Assembly (NCBI GenBank): GCA_013398955.1
Contig: VWPU01011637.1
Span: 62,001-126,000, forward strand
DNA from: Callaeas wilsoni
Lineage: Eukaryota; Chordata; Aves; Passeriformes; Callaeidae
DNA: 64,000 nucleotides
Reading direction: 5' to 3'
The notes under the pieces are model-generated. The model was given only the letters and a program-made list of their open reading frames with translations. It ran no database searches and was not told the DNA's origin. Position 1 is the first letter of the stretch; the number at the start of each line of letters is the position of its first letter. Of the stretch, positions 33,023 to 49,700 are shown piece after piece. A program made the translations under genes and the position numbers.

Positions 33023-33152
33023 ATTATTTCGAAAAGAGTGGCTGCGAATTGGATCTTCTGCTGCTAAGGAAACACTGCTCAGCATGATGAAGACAAGGAT
33101 GAGATTGGTAAAGATGTGGTGATTGATAAGTCTGTGGCATCCCACTCGAATT
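33023..33152 (-). CDS. CACNA1D: CACNA1D exon 21 (IIIS1)
   Basis: This 130-nt exon encodes (P)[19 protein letters not shown], then [19 protein letters not shown] and SFRNN. This is the IIIS1 helix with its extracellular end. The acceptor is TCTTTAG and the donor AAT|GTAAGC, phase 0. The sequence is close to mammalian CaV1.3, with small differences such as SSVSLA for SSAALA. Confidence 0.96.
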
Positions 33153-34744
33153 CTAAAGAGGAGATACAAAAATACACCATTTTTGCACATGGAATTCAGC
33201 AGATGGTTAATACACAACATGTTTTCTGTTACTCTGCCAACACTGACAGAACAGAGCAACAATCAGCAGTTAGAAGAAATGAAAATGCTGAAGCCATCGG
33301 TCTGATTCCTAAGAATGTAAATAAATTCAAAATCAAATTCCTCCACAGTGAAGATGCACTTGAAGCAATCTGGGAGGGATTGGTTTCCATTGGGTCATGA
33401 ACACCACAAGTTCCAGTGTTTGTACCACTGTGCACATACAGGCATCGTCAGAAGGACCAAGGCGAGACAATAAGTCATTCCAGATCCCCTGTTTGATTTG
33501 ATTTTTACTAAAGTTGTCAAAATTACTCATCTTGTGAGATGCAGCTTAGGCTGCAGATCTCATTGTGCTACTTAGAACTCAAACCAAATTATAATCTCAG
33601 TGAAGACTTTCTTATAGAATTACAGGACAAGTGGGTGTTGAAGGCTTCAGAGCTGTCAGGCTTCAGCCACATGACAAGAAGTGTAACTGTGCATTATCTT
33701 ACAGTCACTGAGCCCAAGGTAATCACAAATACACAGCAGGTCTGGGATTAAACTGACAAAAAGGCAGGATCAGGTTCATAACTGACTAACTCTGAAGCTG
33801 TCTAAATTCTGCTGAAGACTCAGAAGATTCTTGGCTAAAATTTTTTCTCCTATTATTAAGTAGATGATTGGAGTGTGATGTATCTTAGTTAAGCAAATTG
33901 GCGATTTTTGACCGAGAATAAATAGTGTCAGTTGAAGCTGAAAGCAATTTGAAATGTTCAACAAACTTAATGATTTTGCATTCAGCATATGAAAATTACT
34001 AGTTTAAGGAGCTTTCTTTCCAGTTTGCAAATTCTGAAGAGCTTCAGACAATCCATGCAACCCAAAACATTCATCTTGATCGTCTTCTAAACTTGATGGC
34101 CTCTACCACTGACAGGCACCATTCTCCCATGCCAAATAAATCTTAAGTAAGGACTTCTACTGACTAGTCAAGCTTGCTATCTTCGTCAGTGTAGAACTTC
34201 AAATGCTCTGGAGTTAGTCTAAGTGGTGAAAGATTCCAATTCCTCCCCAAAATCCGACTATTACTGTTCTTGATTTTTTGAAATAATTTGTCTATCTTTA
34301 TCTTTGATGTTTGTTTGAATCTGGGAAATGCTGTTGCCATAAATGGAATATATACAGCCTTTCTCCTACTTTTCTCTTTTTCTGGTTTCTCCTCCACAAA
34401 GGTTACTAGGGTTACCAGAAATTCTGTCTCATATAGAAGATGTTCAAATCTTTTATATCCAGTGACTAACATAGTAAACAGCACACCTCAAACGGTACGT
34501 TCCAGACATGTGAGAACTCAGACTATATGTACAAAATGCTATTATCTTCAACAGTGGGAAGAAAAAGAACATATTTTTCAAATTCTTCTCATTTACCAAG
34601 TCAATCAGAAAATTTTAGGAAGGAAGCCAATCTCTTTTCTGTTGAAGATACTAGATTTTTACTCCTGATCTCCCTGGAAGGAGGTCTGTTACTACACTGC
34701 TAAACCTTGATGTCTAAGCCAGTACTTTTCAAAATTGTATTTAC
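33153..34744 (-). other. CACNA1D: Intron 20
   Basis: This is unique intron sequence of 1.6 kb between the acidic II-III loop exon and IIIS1. Two opposing 106- and 126-codon open frames near 34164-34668 have no recognisable protein content. Nothing else was found. Confidence 0.7.
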
Positions 34745-34889
34745 GGATTGGTGCTGCTGAAAATGAAGAAGGCACTCCCTTCAGGGATCGGTGTTATCTT
34801 CTCCTTCATGTTGAGTTCTGATATTCTACGGGGACGTGGGCCTGCAGGTACCTCTGGTTCATCCTCCTCATCTTCTTCATCTTCACCTA
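34745..34889 (-). CDS. CACNA1D: CACNA1D exon 20 (end of II-III loop)
   Basis: This 145-nt exon begins with an acidic run, [13 protein letters not shown]. It continues [19 protein letters not shown], then [17 protein letters not shown] just before IIIS1. The acceptor is a tandem CAGTAG: the first AG gives the valine also seen in mammals, the second (start at 34886) drops it in frame. The donor is CC|GTAAAT, phase 2. Confidence 0.94.
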
Positions 34890-35668
34890 CTGTGAGTTAC
34901 ACATGCTTTTTACTATAAACTAAAAAATATCGAGGTTTTGTTCAGGATACAAAAGCATAGCTTGTATGAGAATACATGTGGCTTATAGGAAATATATATC
35001 CGTACCATGACTCTAAGAATCTATAAATCAATATGGGAGCATCCAAGTGTTGTCCCAAGCTCCTATACAGGTCGTTGTGCCTATAGGGGTGTGTGCATGA
35101 AGTGCCCTGAGTGCATTAACAAGCTTTGCTGGTCCTGAGCAGCCTCCCCTGAGGACTCCTCACACTCCCTGAGGAGCTCTGGAAGCCCAGCCCAGCTCAG
35201 CCCCTGACAGTCCGTCCATGCCTGAGCTGAGTGCTGAGCTCTAGGCACTGGGTGAGCACTGTGTGCTCAAAATTTAGGGCAGATTTCTGCAACATGCACC
35301 CAGACAATCAGGCAGGACTGATTTTTAGATAAGTATGTTCACTGGGCCAAGAAAAAATTAACCAATCATCATCCCTGGAATGTCCTTTTTTGCCAAATGT
35401 TTCAGAGAAGTTTAGAATTTGCTCTCCCATCCAGATAGTGTTACCACAACAGTCCTGAGGCTCACAGCATTAACTCTAGAGTGCTGCTTGTACTGCCTAG
35501 GAAGCTGCAGGAAAAGATAATACTTAGCAGCTTCTGGGCCCATTTATCCACTGACAGCAGAGCACAACTTCACTGACTTCAAAGGAATTGATTCCATGTT
35601 CAGCAAGAGTAAGCTTAGGATATTTTAGCAAACAAACTTAAATGTGTTCCTAGCTAGCATTCACATAC

Positions 35669-35738
35669 CTGGTACATCACAGGGGGGATAGGGATCTTTA
35701 TCCTCATCCTCTCCTTCTCCATATTCGCCAATTGTCAC
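35669..35738 (-). CDS. CACNA1D: CACNA1D exon 19 (II-III loop)
   Basis: This 70-nt exon encodes VTIGEYGEGEDEDKDPYPPC followed by DVP. The DEDKDPYPPCDVP part is shared with mammals. The acceptor is GCTGTAG and the donor CAG|GTATGT, phase 1. It is part of the acidic II-III linker. Confidence 0.95.
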
Positions 35739-36342
35739 CTACAGCAAGGAAAGGGACGTACAGGAAGAAAAATAAATTTTAACATAGAGTACAAAGCCTA
35801 GAGAAAGCAAACCAAATAAGCCTCTGAAGTCAGAGAAGTGAGTTTTCTGAAGCAGATTAACTCTGAGAACATAGGAGAGTTGACAGTTTATTACTTATTT
35901 TTCAAAAATTATTTTTCTATAGTATCCACGTTTTTCTGGCTGTGTAAATCACAATGAGAATATAACCAACACACTTTGATAAAAGCTACCAAGAATGTTT
36001 GAACATTCTACTAAGAGTTTATCATTCACTAATCTCATTGGATTTATCAAGCAAAATATCTACAGGGATCTTTTAAAAAAATCACATTTTTCTAACATTA
36101 AATATTTTGTTCTCTAAGAGCTTCCCTTCTCGGGATATCCTGGAAGCAAAAGGATTTTTATGAATTAAGAGATACTGTGAGGATGCAAAGCATCAGAACT
36201 AAGTTTCCTTTGCCTGGAAAAAAATGTAGGGATGATGGGCTCAGAAAAGAAATTGTACAATGCACAGCAGTCTTGAAAAGTACTCTCTGGCAAAATTAGG
36301 AAAATTGCTCCTTAGAAAAGAGACAAGTTTTAGGATAAACAC

Positions 36343-36412
36343 CTTACTATCCTTGGGCTTCTTTTGGTCACCTTCTGACTTCTCACTTTTTTTGTTTTCC
36401 AGACTCTCTTTT
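36343..36412 (-). CDS. CACNA1D: CACNA1D exon 18 (II-III loop)
   Basis: This 70-nt exon encodes (R)KESLENKKSEKSEGDQKKP followed by KDSK. The first part matches mammals; the rest is a variable loop. The acceptor is TTTGTAG. The end at AAG|GTGTTT is chosen because only it keeps frame with exon 19. A closer match to the donor consensus, ATA|GTAAGG, lies 5 nt upstream but would cause a frameshift. The same hexamer GTGTTT also serves as the exon 24 donor. Confidence 0.9.
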
Positions 36413-37096
36413 CTACAAAACAATACAATAACAATTACAAAGCATGCCATGTAAAGACAAACAATTTAAAGTGAACGATACCAATTCTATGAAATGTTGA
36501 TAGCTTTATAATAAAATATTTAAAATATTTTGTACAGTTGCAGGTGTCAGAGCAATAAAATCTACTGCATTTGAACGCAATGATCCATTTAAAAGATTAT
36601 GATTTTGACTATAATTCCAGAGGCTAATCCCTAAAACATTCAACACATGATCATTATTCCTTTCTAGAGGGATAAACTGTGCCCTTGGACTCATACAAAC
36701 AACTTTCATTGACTTCAACAGGCTTGCACTGATTTCAAAAGAAGGTTTTCTTCTTGTCTATATAAGGCTTAGAGAACTGATTCCACGGGGAGCTGTGCAC
36801 TGGCAACAACAGATAAATTCTTGTGCTAATTGCACAATAAATCCTACTGTTGCAATGTTTAAATATCAGTTGGTTTATCATTATATTCTTAATTCACCCC
36901 AAATACTACCTAAATTTTATCTAAAATCATACTGTTTGTCTATTATTTTCGTGTCTAGACAAACCCTCTTACTTTTTTCCTGAGTCCAACACATTTTGAA
37001 GATGCTAAAGACATTCATATTAAAAAAATCCTTAGGGAAGAATTCAGTATCCTCCTCCTTCCCTCTCCTGCTTGTTCAACATGTCCATCTATTTTA

Positions 37097-40431
<3,335 letters not shown>

Positions 40432-40469
40432 TCAGCTATCCTTAGAATTAGCAGTATTAGATAATCTTA

Positions 40470-40709
<240 letters not shown>

Positions 40710-41276
40710 TTAAAGAAAAAAGATTCTGAATTGCCTCATAGATTCCATTTTTATTTTAACATATTAGTACTATACTTTCTATACGAGTTTGCAGCTTTTT
40801 TCTTAAAAAGGAAGTACTGCTTTTTTTATGTTGGACTGTAAGTTGATGCTTAAGTGGCAAAAGTTACACAAGGATGTAAAGCTTCCTGCCAGCTATAAAC
40901 TATTCATCTTTCCAATCTGTTGTGAAGTTCACGGTTCCTCAGCTCACAGCTTGAGTCCACACTGTAACTTAAGCAACCAGCCCACAGCAAGTTCTGCTGT
41001 GCCAGTTCCCACTTCCTCCTCATCTTTCGAGCACGGTTTCATGATAAAAGTACAGGTATTTATGATTTAGCATTGTCAGGTCTGTGCTGCTGTGTTACTA
41101 AACTGTGTTACAGCTATGGAAATCAAAGACCACATTCAATCATTTCCTATATCTCCCTTTGGCTGGGCTGAATATCCTTCAGACAGCAAACAACAAAATG
41201 GCAAAGTACAAAAGTAGCCACTGATAGAACACAACTATCCATAGTCAAGACCAGGACAAATAATTTTTGACTGTAC

Positions 41277-41437
41277 CTTGGATCTGGGTCAGCCAGTCGG
41301 GTTGATTGTAATGCTCTGACGAGATAGTTAACGTGTTCAAAAAGACCAAGACAATAACAAGCCAATAAAATGTGACAGATTTTACTGCAGCCCTACATTT
41401 TCTTCTGTTAAATCGGTTCCAGCGACGCCAGCGTCGA
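41277..41437 (-). CDS. CACNA1D: CACNA1D exon 13 (IIS1)
   Basis: This 161-nt exon opens with the arginine-rich pre-IIS1 segment [14 protein letters not shown]. It continues into IIS1 ([19 protein letters not shown]) and the extracellular [15 protein letters not shown]. The acceptor is TTTCAG and the donor CAAG|GTACAG, phase 1. The sequence is nearly identical to mammalian CaV1.3. Confidence 0.96.
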
Positions 41438-42963
41438 CTGAAATTTCAAATAAAAATAAATTTATTATTATATGGAAAACATATATGAGCTTAAGGAGAG
41501 TTTCTTCTGTGAAGAAAACGAGTGCAAGTATGAGCAGGTGTATTTTCATAAATATGTGTATAATACTTCAATAGCTGTGTAAATCATTACCAAGTGCAGA
41601 TTAGGTACTGCTAACATATTATTCCTTTTTTTATATTTCCTTATAGATTTCTAAATGTAAACCACAACATTTGGAGACTTCAATTGCCTGTGACATAATT
41701 AGATTTAACTGCATTTAACATTTCATTAAGTAACAAAATATATCTCTCTTTCCAAGGCCCCAAACACTTAATAGCAATAAAGAAAAGTCAATGAATCAAC
41801 TCAGAATTCAAACTAAATTCAGTCTGAAAATGTAGGCTTTGAGTTAAACCACTAAGAGAATTCTGGCAGGATTAAACAGAATAGGAATGTTGAGGTCACC
41901 TTTTAGAAATCTACCCTATAACATCAGAAATCTCCTTCAGTAATTCCTGGAGATTTCTACTGATGTGCCCTGAAATTCTGTCAGTGGGCAAATGTCTGTG
42001 AAAGAAATAAGAGTGACAAGTTGAGGCTGTACCTAGATATGAGTCGGATTCACAAGTGAGGATATATCTTTGGACTCACATAACTAGATTTCTCTGCTTC
42101 ACTTCTGGGAACTGTGTTCAAGCATTAACTGAGTTTTCTTTATGCACCTTAAATTTGTACTTGTAGTAGTAACGGAAATTAATACTGGTTTCAGATATTA
42201 GTACAAAGACATTTCAAGCCTTTGCGATATTCTAACCATATAAAGGAAAAATATCCTGTCCTGACCTAAATAAACACGGTATTCAAGAACATTCTTTTCT
42301 TGCCAATCCCCTGCTATAAGGGCTGTGTCCATGGCCATCAGCAGGATGCCTCACTCCCAGGGTAGGTTAAACTGACTTTTTTTACACTTACAGAACATCT
42401 TATCATGAGACAAGAAGAATAATGTTGGGGTATCTGTATTTATAAGACTCACAAGCAGGCTCAAACTGTGTAACTCCCAAGCCTTCTGAAGCCACTGGGG
42501 CTATTTTTTTGTTTTCCCCGAAAAGATGTGTAGAAGCAGTGACAGTAAAGTACAGCTAACTGGTACATATATGAATGTGTGTGAATAACACAGACATACA
42601 TAAACAGACTACAGAAATAAAACCAAAATTCAAAAAGGAGAACAGCAGTAAATTTCTCCATTAGACTGATACAAGTAAAGGCATGCTCCCAAAGATTAAC
42701 TTCTATTTTGACTTGTAGTGCAGCAGGTAGGTGAGCTTGCAATGAAAAGCATTTTCTATTTTGATCCAAAGGCATTTTGACATTACGGTCAAAACAATAT
42801 CCTTGATAAGTTATGGCCTGACTCACTTTGTGCTCACACACAGAGTACTAACATTGCAGAGTAACATTCCAGAAGCTGGAGCGAGGATCAGCCCGGAAGA
42901 GCAAGAATTGGACCAAGATTTTGCATTTACCTTAGAATGTGATTATAAGAGGAAAATACTGAC
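41438..42963 (-). other. CACNA1D: Intron 12
   Basis: This is unique AT-rich sequence. A good donor-like site (GTAAGT near 42388) has no matching open exon upstream. No repeat was recognised. Confidence 0.7.
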
Positions 42964-42990
42964 CTGAACTTGGATTTTGAGATGGTTTGA
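42964..42990 (-). CDS. CACNA1D: CACNA1D exon 12 (27-nt microexon, I-II loop)
   Basis: A 27-nt exon encodes (C)QTISKSKF followed by a split serine. It matches CQAISKSKLS of mammalian CaV1.3. It has a strong acceptor with a long pyrimidine run (TTTTCTTTTAG) and a good donor (CAG|GTCAGT), and both phases (2 and 2) fit exons 10 and 13. It lies in the basic stretch just before IIS1. No human-style exon 11 could be placed between it and exon 10. Confidence 0.93.
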
Positions 42991-43686
42991 CTAAAAGAAA
43001 AGGAAAATACATTTTTAAGAATGGAGAGAAAGTAATTAACAAATTCACTTTCTTTAGAATTTTGCATTGGCATTACATATACATAAAACAATCTTTTAAT
43101 AAAATGCATTATGAATGCTGAAACTCTTTTGTCTGTTTTGTATTTTCTGAAGCACCATTTCTAAAGCCTTACAAATTTTCTTAGTGAAAGAAAGGAAATC
43201 GCCTTTAAAACTCAGTAAATAAACCTTGAATAAATATGCAAAATCTGCTTGAAAGTCACAAAAATCTGAGCAAATCAATAGTGAACACTATGAGTTATAG
43301 AAATACTCCCATACATTCAGTTATTGTCTAAAAAAATACATATTCTCCAGGTCATGCACAATTTAAAAGAAAATATTTGGTTTTACATGTAATTAGAAAC
43401 TTCCATTCTTTTCTTATAATTTTGGACAAAATTATATTTTATAAAAGCTTTTAGGAAAACATAACTCCACAGCAAGTTGAGCTGAATTGTTTTATATCTT
43501 CTTAATCTGAGAATTTTAGGAGCACTTTAATACTCTAATAATTGGTCTAACATCGAACTCCCGCAAATGCCATACAAAGCCTGACTATCTCAAAGCTCTT
43601 TTGGCTAAATAAACAGTGGGGAAAGAGCGATCCCTTGAGCTGCTGAGATGATGAGGTGGGAACCTGACACCCCTCCGCGCACTCAC
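42991..43686 (-). other. CACNA1D: Intron between exons 10 and 12 (exon 11 position)
   Basis: Human CaV1.3 has an optional GC-rich exon 11 at this place. Here the 696 bp are AT-rich and no phase-2 open exon with matching splice sites was seen. The only GC-rich part is the first 45 bases after exon 10. Confidence 0.65.
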
Positions 43687-43774
43687 CACAAACTGCCACA
43701 GCACGCCGGGCTCTCCCCTTCCCCGCTGACGTTCTCCGTGTTCACAGACTCGGTCTCACTGGTGGGCATGCTCG
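43687..43774 (-). CDS. CACNA1D: CACNA1D exon 10 (I-II loop)
   Basis: This 88-nt exon encodes (T)[20 protein letters not shown] followed by SPACCGSL. The serine/threonine-rich text is diagnostic for CaV1.3. The mammalian version, from memory, has NRGCCGSL at the end, so the tip of this cytoplasmic loop has diverged. The acceptor is CCCCACAG and the donor TG|GTGAGT, phase 2. The exon is clearly more GC-rich than its intron surroundings. Confidence 0.96.
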
Positions 43775-46700
43775 CTGTGGGGACACAAAACTGCCTCAGA
43801 CTCATCACCAAGCAAGGCACTGCACAGCTGCACTCTCCTGGCCTGTGGCAAGGATGCCTCCAGGTCTGTAGAGAGCTTGGAAGATCTGCGGAGTCGTAGA
43901 TGAAGTCAGACACTTCATCAGTCCTCCTCTCCCACCAAAAGAAGGCATACAGAATTCCAGAGCGAATGGTGGCTTTGGTTTTGTTTTGTTTTGTTTCTTT
44001 TCACAGATTCAAGGTAATTGCTTAAAATTCACTGCAGAATACAAAGTAGAGGAGGTTTGTACAAAGAGTATGCCACTCCAGTAAAGAAATTAACCTGAGC
44101 TAGATTCTGTGACTTTTCACTTTGAGAAGTGTTCTGTTAACACTTTGGAGGTGCTTTTCAATTGAAGTGCTGTTAAAAACTTGCTGATTTCAAGAACTAT
44201 CATCAAAGTTCTCCTTAAAGCAGGAACATCACACCGTGGTCACACTGACCACTCTTTGCTTTTACTGACATTATGAATTATCAAGGCAAGACGCCAGAAA
44301 GTAAATGTGCCTGCAAATACTGTGTGAGCAGCAGGCAGGAGCACTGGGAATGGGAGAATGGTCCTTCACAGCACGATGAGAATTACTGCTGCTAAAGAGG
44401 GGACAATTACATTTGCCACACAGTCAATTACTATACATACAGTGGATCATTACTGGGTTAGCAATTGTAGCTAATGGTTTTTTAGACAAAACTCCTTTTC
44501 AGCTGGGTCATCACCATTTGTCTTCAAATCAACTGAAATATAGAGGGAGGACGTCTTACGTCAAAAAGTGTTAGGAAATGATGAACAGCCAAAGTTATCA
44601 GTACTTCCTAGGGGAAAGCACTGGTTCCATGTCTGCAAAGCAAGCATGAAAGGAAAACCTCAAGAACAAGAAAAGGGTAAATTAACGTTGCTAGTCTATA
44701 CAGTAGAAATACCATATAAAGTAGGAAACATAAGAGAGGTGAAAGATGCACTGAAATTACTGTAAAACAGCAAAAACAAAAGAGAAACAGAGCATTCTGG
44801 TGTGTACCTTCCACTGTTTTGATGGTTTGCTTGTTTAGTTTATTTTGTTTGGTTTGTTTTGTCGGGAAGGGTTTAAGTCAATGTCTGTGCACTGAGAGTA
44901 CCGAGGGCAGAAGGGTCACACTGCCAACCTCTGATAGGGAAATCTCAATATTTTGGTAGCCTAAAGGATGGTATAAATGAGATTTAGGAATGAGACCTTA
45001 AATTTTCTGATTTGTCTACAAATCGGGTACAAAGTGAGAACTGTTAGAAACAGTCTCTCTGCACAGCCTCTATATTACCTCAACACTGACACGAAGACAG
45101 AGGGGAGCGGGAAGTGCTGGTTTGGCTTCTGTGCCCATCAATCCCATCCCAGCTGGAGACTGACAGGTCTGTGCAGGCCAGGTGCTCAGCTACTGTTTGC
45201 AACAGCTGAGAATCTGTCCCCATAAGCGAGTCACTGTTATGTGAAATGCTAAACAGAGTGGCATAACAAAGAAAGATCCAAAATGCCCATGCAGGTGTTT
45301 GAATAAAAAAAGCACTTCAGGCAGTAAGCACAGCAAAACCTTCCTTCACCAGGTTCTTCTGTTCTGATGGTTCTTTTAAAATATTACTGTAATAGCTTTA
45401 TATATTAAAAGCCTCTGGTTAGCACCTGCAAGTGCCTCAATTCGAATATCATGCTTCTCTTTACAAACTAGTTTTAAAATAATGAATTTTGCTAGTCCTG
45501 TAAGAACTTCACAGCTTACATTCAGAGTTCAAAAGGAGTTTCATTCAAAAATTAAGAAAAAAATCTTTGATGTTCAAAGTCAACTATTAAAATTTCAAAG
45601 GGTTAATGAAAAAAAAATCACAAAATTATTTCAAACACAGTCTCAGGGCTTCAGAAGTAAGAATTTTTATTTTGAAATGCCAGGTATTTTTGCAATAAAT
45701 ACAAGGAGTTTCCCTGTGCGGTAGAGAACTGAACAGATTGTCTTGTGCCAGGTGAGTTGACTGCTGTTAGAACACACAGCATTAAAGTCACCTAATGATG
45801 AACATTTCAGCACTTGTGATGGGCAATTCAAAATAAGAGTGCAGAAGTCTTGTGTCACACTATTAAGGGCTGCCAGGAAAACACAGCTAGGCCTACTTCC
45901 ACAATTATGGCATATGTGCACTGTGTCTCACACTAATATTTCAAATTTATCAACGTTTCCTTCTTCTGGGAAAAAAAAAAAACAGTACCCAGAATCCAGT
46001 TTTTCATAAAGTGTCACTCAGTGTCAAAAAAATCTACATTTAATGTAGGTAATGCAAATGCATGTAAATGTAAAGTACTGTAATTTTAACTCAAGTTGAC
46101 CCCAGCTTGATGTGTTAGCCCACAGTAAGAAATACCAGCCCCTTTTGAACAGGATTGTGTGAAGAAAACCAAAGTACAAAGAAAATATCCTTGTCCCTAT
46201 TGAAGTGAATGTCAGTTCTGCAAATTATTAAATACATCAGAATGTTACTGTGTTTCAGACACCACAGGGCTGTTGCTCCATCTCTATCAGTGACTTGCAG
46301 GTGCTGTATTACAAACAGAAGAGGAAAAAAAGAACCAATTCACGTTAGAAACTCAGTTGTCATTATACTGTAATTTATATGTCAAAATTAAAACCTGACA
46401 GAAGTACTGAGAAAGGCACCATGTGGAAGTTCAGCTCCAGCAATGCCAGCAAGTCATCAGGTCTCTAGCCAGAAGAAAACAGCAGCACTGCATGTCCACA
46501 TCCACTCCGCTAATGCAAGCAACCTGCCAGGTCTCAAACAGACTCAGTTCCACGGCCACAGCTCCATAAGGGCAGCTGGTGTCCATGAGGAAAACACACA
46601 ATGGACTTTTGAGAGACTGATCTCAGCAGGGTCAGCTCTGAGATCTGTAAACTGGCACCCCAGTACTCAAAGGAAGATGCCAAATTTTACCTTTTCTTTA

Positions 46701-49700
46701 TTCACCTTTTGCCCTTATTTTACTGGCGTTCTTCTGGAAAGATTATCTAGATTTCTAGATCTAATAATCTCTTCAATTAAGCTAACTGGTTTCAAACAAA
46801 AGAATGCTTGCATTAGACAATATAAGCAACCCATACAGCATGCAGCTTAATACTTTCCTGAGTGTACAGAAAACAGGTCAAATATATCAACTACTACATT
46901 TTGCTTCTGTGGATAAGAATATAACATGAGAAAAACAATCCATTGTATTCACTAGGTACTCTATGGAGTTTTCAGACTTTGGAGCAGGGATTTCAAACTC
47001 CACTTCAGGGCGTAACATAACTAATGCACAGCCAAGAGCAAGCCACAGTCTATGAGAAATGATGTGCCCTCACCAGGTGGAGTTAGAAGAAATAAATTCC
47101 ATAATCCTGGAATACAAGTCAGTGTCACTGTAGAATCCTGAAGCAGGCTAAATTACAACCTGAATTATTGAATTCTGATGTCAAGTATGAATGTTAGAAA
47201 TGTTTTCCTCTAGAATGTATAAGATTAAAATTGTAACCTGTTTCAGCTTCAACTGTGGATTTTGATCCATTGGCTGATGTCACTGTCATACTGGCGTGTG
47301 TCAGGCAGCCTTCTGGTTACACGTGCTGAAGGAAAAGTGCTGAAGAAGTGGAGTGACCTGCACAGCTCAGCACCACTGGCTACTGCAGAGAACCTTGGCA
47401 TTATTTTAAATTGGCAAAATTTTAGATCTGTCTCACAAAATTTGTAATTTTTTGTTTGCTAGCAACGGCCAACCAATTCCTTGAACTCCAAAATTTTCCT
47501 AATTCTTTCTCAAATTAGTACATGAATTTTCTGAATTCTTTATGAGGTAGTCAAACAGGAAAACAGAGTGGGAAAAAAAATCCCCAAAGTGGCAACATTA
47601 TCATTGCAAATTCATCTCAAATTTTCCTAAGTCTGCTGTATGCCCAGAAAACACTTCAGAAAGAAGTGGCACTATCTCTCCTGACTGTGAAACTCCTCAG
47701 GGTAAATTCAGTTTAAGGAGAGTCTGCTTGGAAGATGTTCTACATGATAGTGTTGCAAGATATCTTTTCTCACAGTGCAGATTTAATGTTGTTGTAGATC
47801 ATTCTTATGGGCTCTCTCTTTTTATAGGCAGCTCATGGAAAAGCAATATAAGGTTGGCTGCATAGCAGTGGAAGGAGAGCAAAATAATCAGGTTTTGTTA
47901 TGGTAGCATCACTGAACCAACCACTTGTAGCCTGAAGGATAGCACTGTGAACCTTGGGAATGTTGCATATTCTACAGACATGTTGCTTTTAATGGAAATA
48001 CAGGTAGAGGGAATACAAAGAAAAATATTTAGGGTGGTATTCCTAATCCAAGGCAGTCTAAGCCTGAACTCCTCAGATCAGCATAATCAGCTCATGAACT
48101 CAGGAAGAAATAAACTGACGCCATTAATTTGTACTTTGGCAAACCCCTGCTGACAAAAGGTGCACCTGCCCTGCAAGGCAGAAGAATCCAAGTCAGTGCC
48201 CATGAGTTTGGGATGCCTTTGACTTGCAGGTCAGGCAGCAGTAGTGAGACAGCAGCTGCTGCCAGCAGGTGACAGCAGGTTTTCAGCCAGTGCCAGGCTG
48301 CTTCCTGACAGACATCAGAACCTGAACCTGCTCGTTTAAGAGCTGTGCTGAAATACATAGCTCAAAGTAAAATTGCAACTGTCTTCTCACAATTTTTATA
48401 GAAAAACCATTTCAGCATATAGAGCTGTGTGAGCTATCACACAATATATGTAACGGTTGCACAAATAAATTCAAGCAGACTCAGTGTCTATAAAAAATGA
48501 GTCCATCAGGTCCTAGCAATTTCTGACTCAGAATTCTGCATTCTCTAAAGTGACTGGATAAGAGTTTTCAGCCTCAGTCTGAAACAGTTGTGATTGCTAG
48601 GACAGCAAGAAATCCAGTTGGTCAAATAACTTAATTGCAGATAGGATTAGAACTAGATGTCCTAACTACTGCAACTGTGCTCATGTCAAAACAGGACATT
48701 TGTCAGTATTAAAATAGGCAGATTTGAAAATAACTATCATAGTCTAAACCTCCTGTCCATCTCCAGTGTGAGTGGGGAAAACTGAAACAAAACCATCAAT
48801 AACAAGAGGAGATACAGTAGAAGATTGTTGTGTTTTGTTAGATTCTACATCATAAGTATCAAAAATAAATAGTAAATATTATCATCATGCTGTTCTAAGT
48901 ATACACGATGATACATTATAAAACTTGTAAAATACTTTTATTAATTTCTTCACACATAAATTTAAAATACATTTTTGATCTGGTTTACCTGACTTCTGAA
49001 AAAGAAAACCTATTCTTCAACAAGAACAGCCACAGACAAAGACACTTCAGTCAAAATCTGAATGGATTAAACACTCTGATTTAGGGAGGTAGAGCAGCAC
49101 CTCTATTTCAAACATGCACTTCAACCAGCAGGAAGGTCTGCATGCACGAGGGGTTCCATGCTACAGAGGTTTATGCCTCGGTTATAGAAATGCAAACAAT
49201 CTGTGCTCCCGAAAGCTACCACATCCAATGCAGTATTGGCACAAAAGAAAATTCAACTGCAAATCCGAACACGTTTTACCATGTTTATTGGAAGAACGGC
49301 CAAAGCAGCTAAGTCTGCTTTTCTTCTTGTCTTCCATTAAGTCAGCCAGTGTAAGCCCTGGGGAAGCACATGTAATCCCAGCAGTGACGCGGGAGGTGGC
49401 AGCAGTCGCAACGCGAAAAACAAAAACGTGTCCGTACACACAACACAGGCAAGGTTAGGCAAAACAAACTGAAATCACCGGCAGCACAACTGATCACTGC
49501 TAAACCCTCACCTCTCATGGATCCTCGCATTTTGAGCTAAATTCGCAGTGCTTTGAAGGCAATGGAAGTTTTTTCATTGACTTCAGGATAATCAGCTATT
49601 GGTTCATAATAAAGACTTCCAACTTTCACTAAAGGCGTGTTTACAATTCTAGTAATTAAAAGGTATTCTGCTACTCAATAGCACTGACTACCTGCCCATT

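Noticed and set aside
42964..42990. Possibility that the 27-nt exon 12 is a chance match
   Set aside because: Phase, splice sites and the ISKSK text all agree with mammalian CaV1.3, so it was kept as real.
44563..44635. 73-nt segment with a strong acceptor and GTAAGA donor in intron 9
   Set aside because: Length is not a multiple of three and the required phase reaches a stop after 11 codons.
46389..46458. 70-nt AG..GT segment with an excellent acceptor in intron 9
   Set aside because: Its open frame is not the phase needed after exon 9; in the correct phase it stops after two codons.
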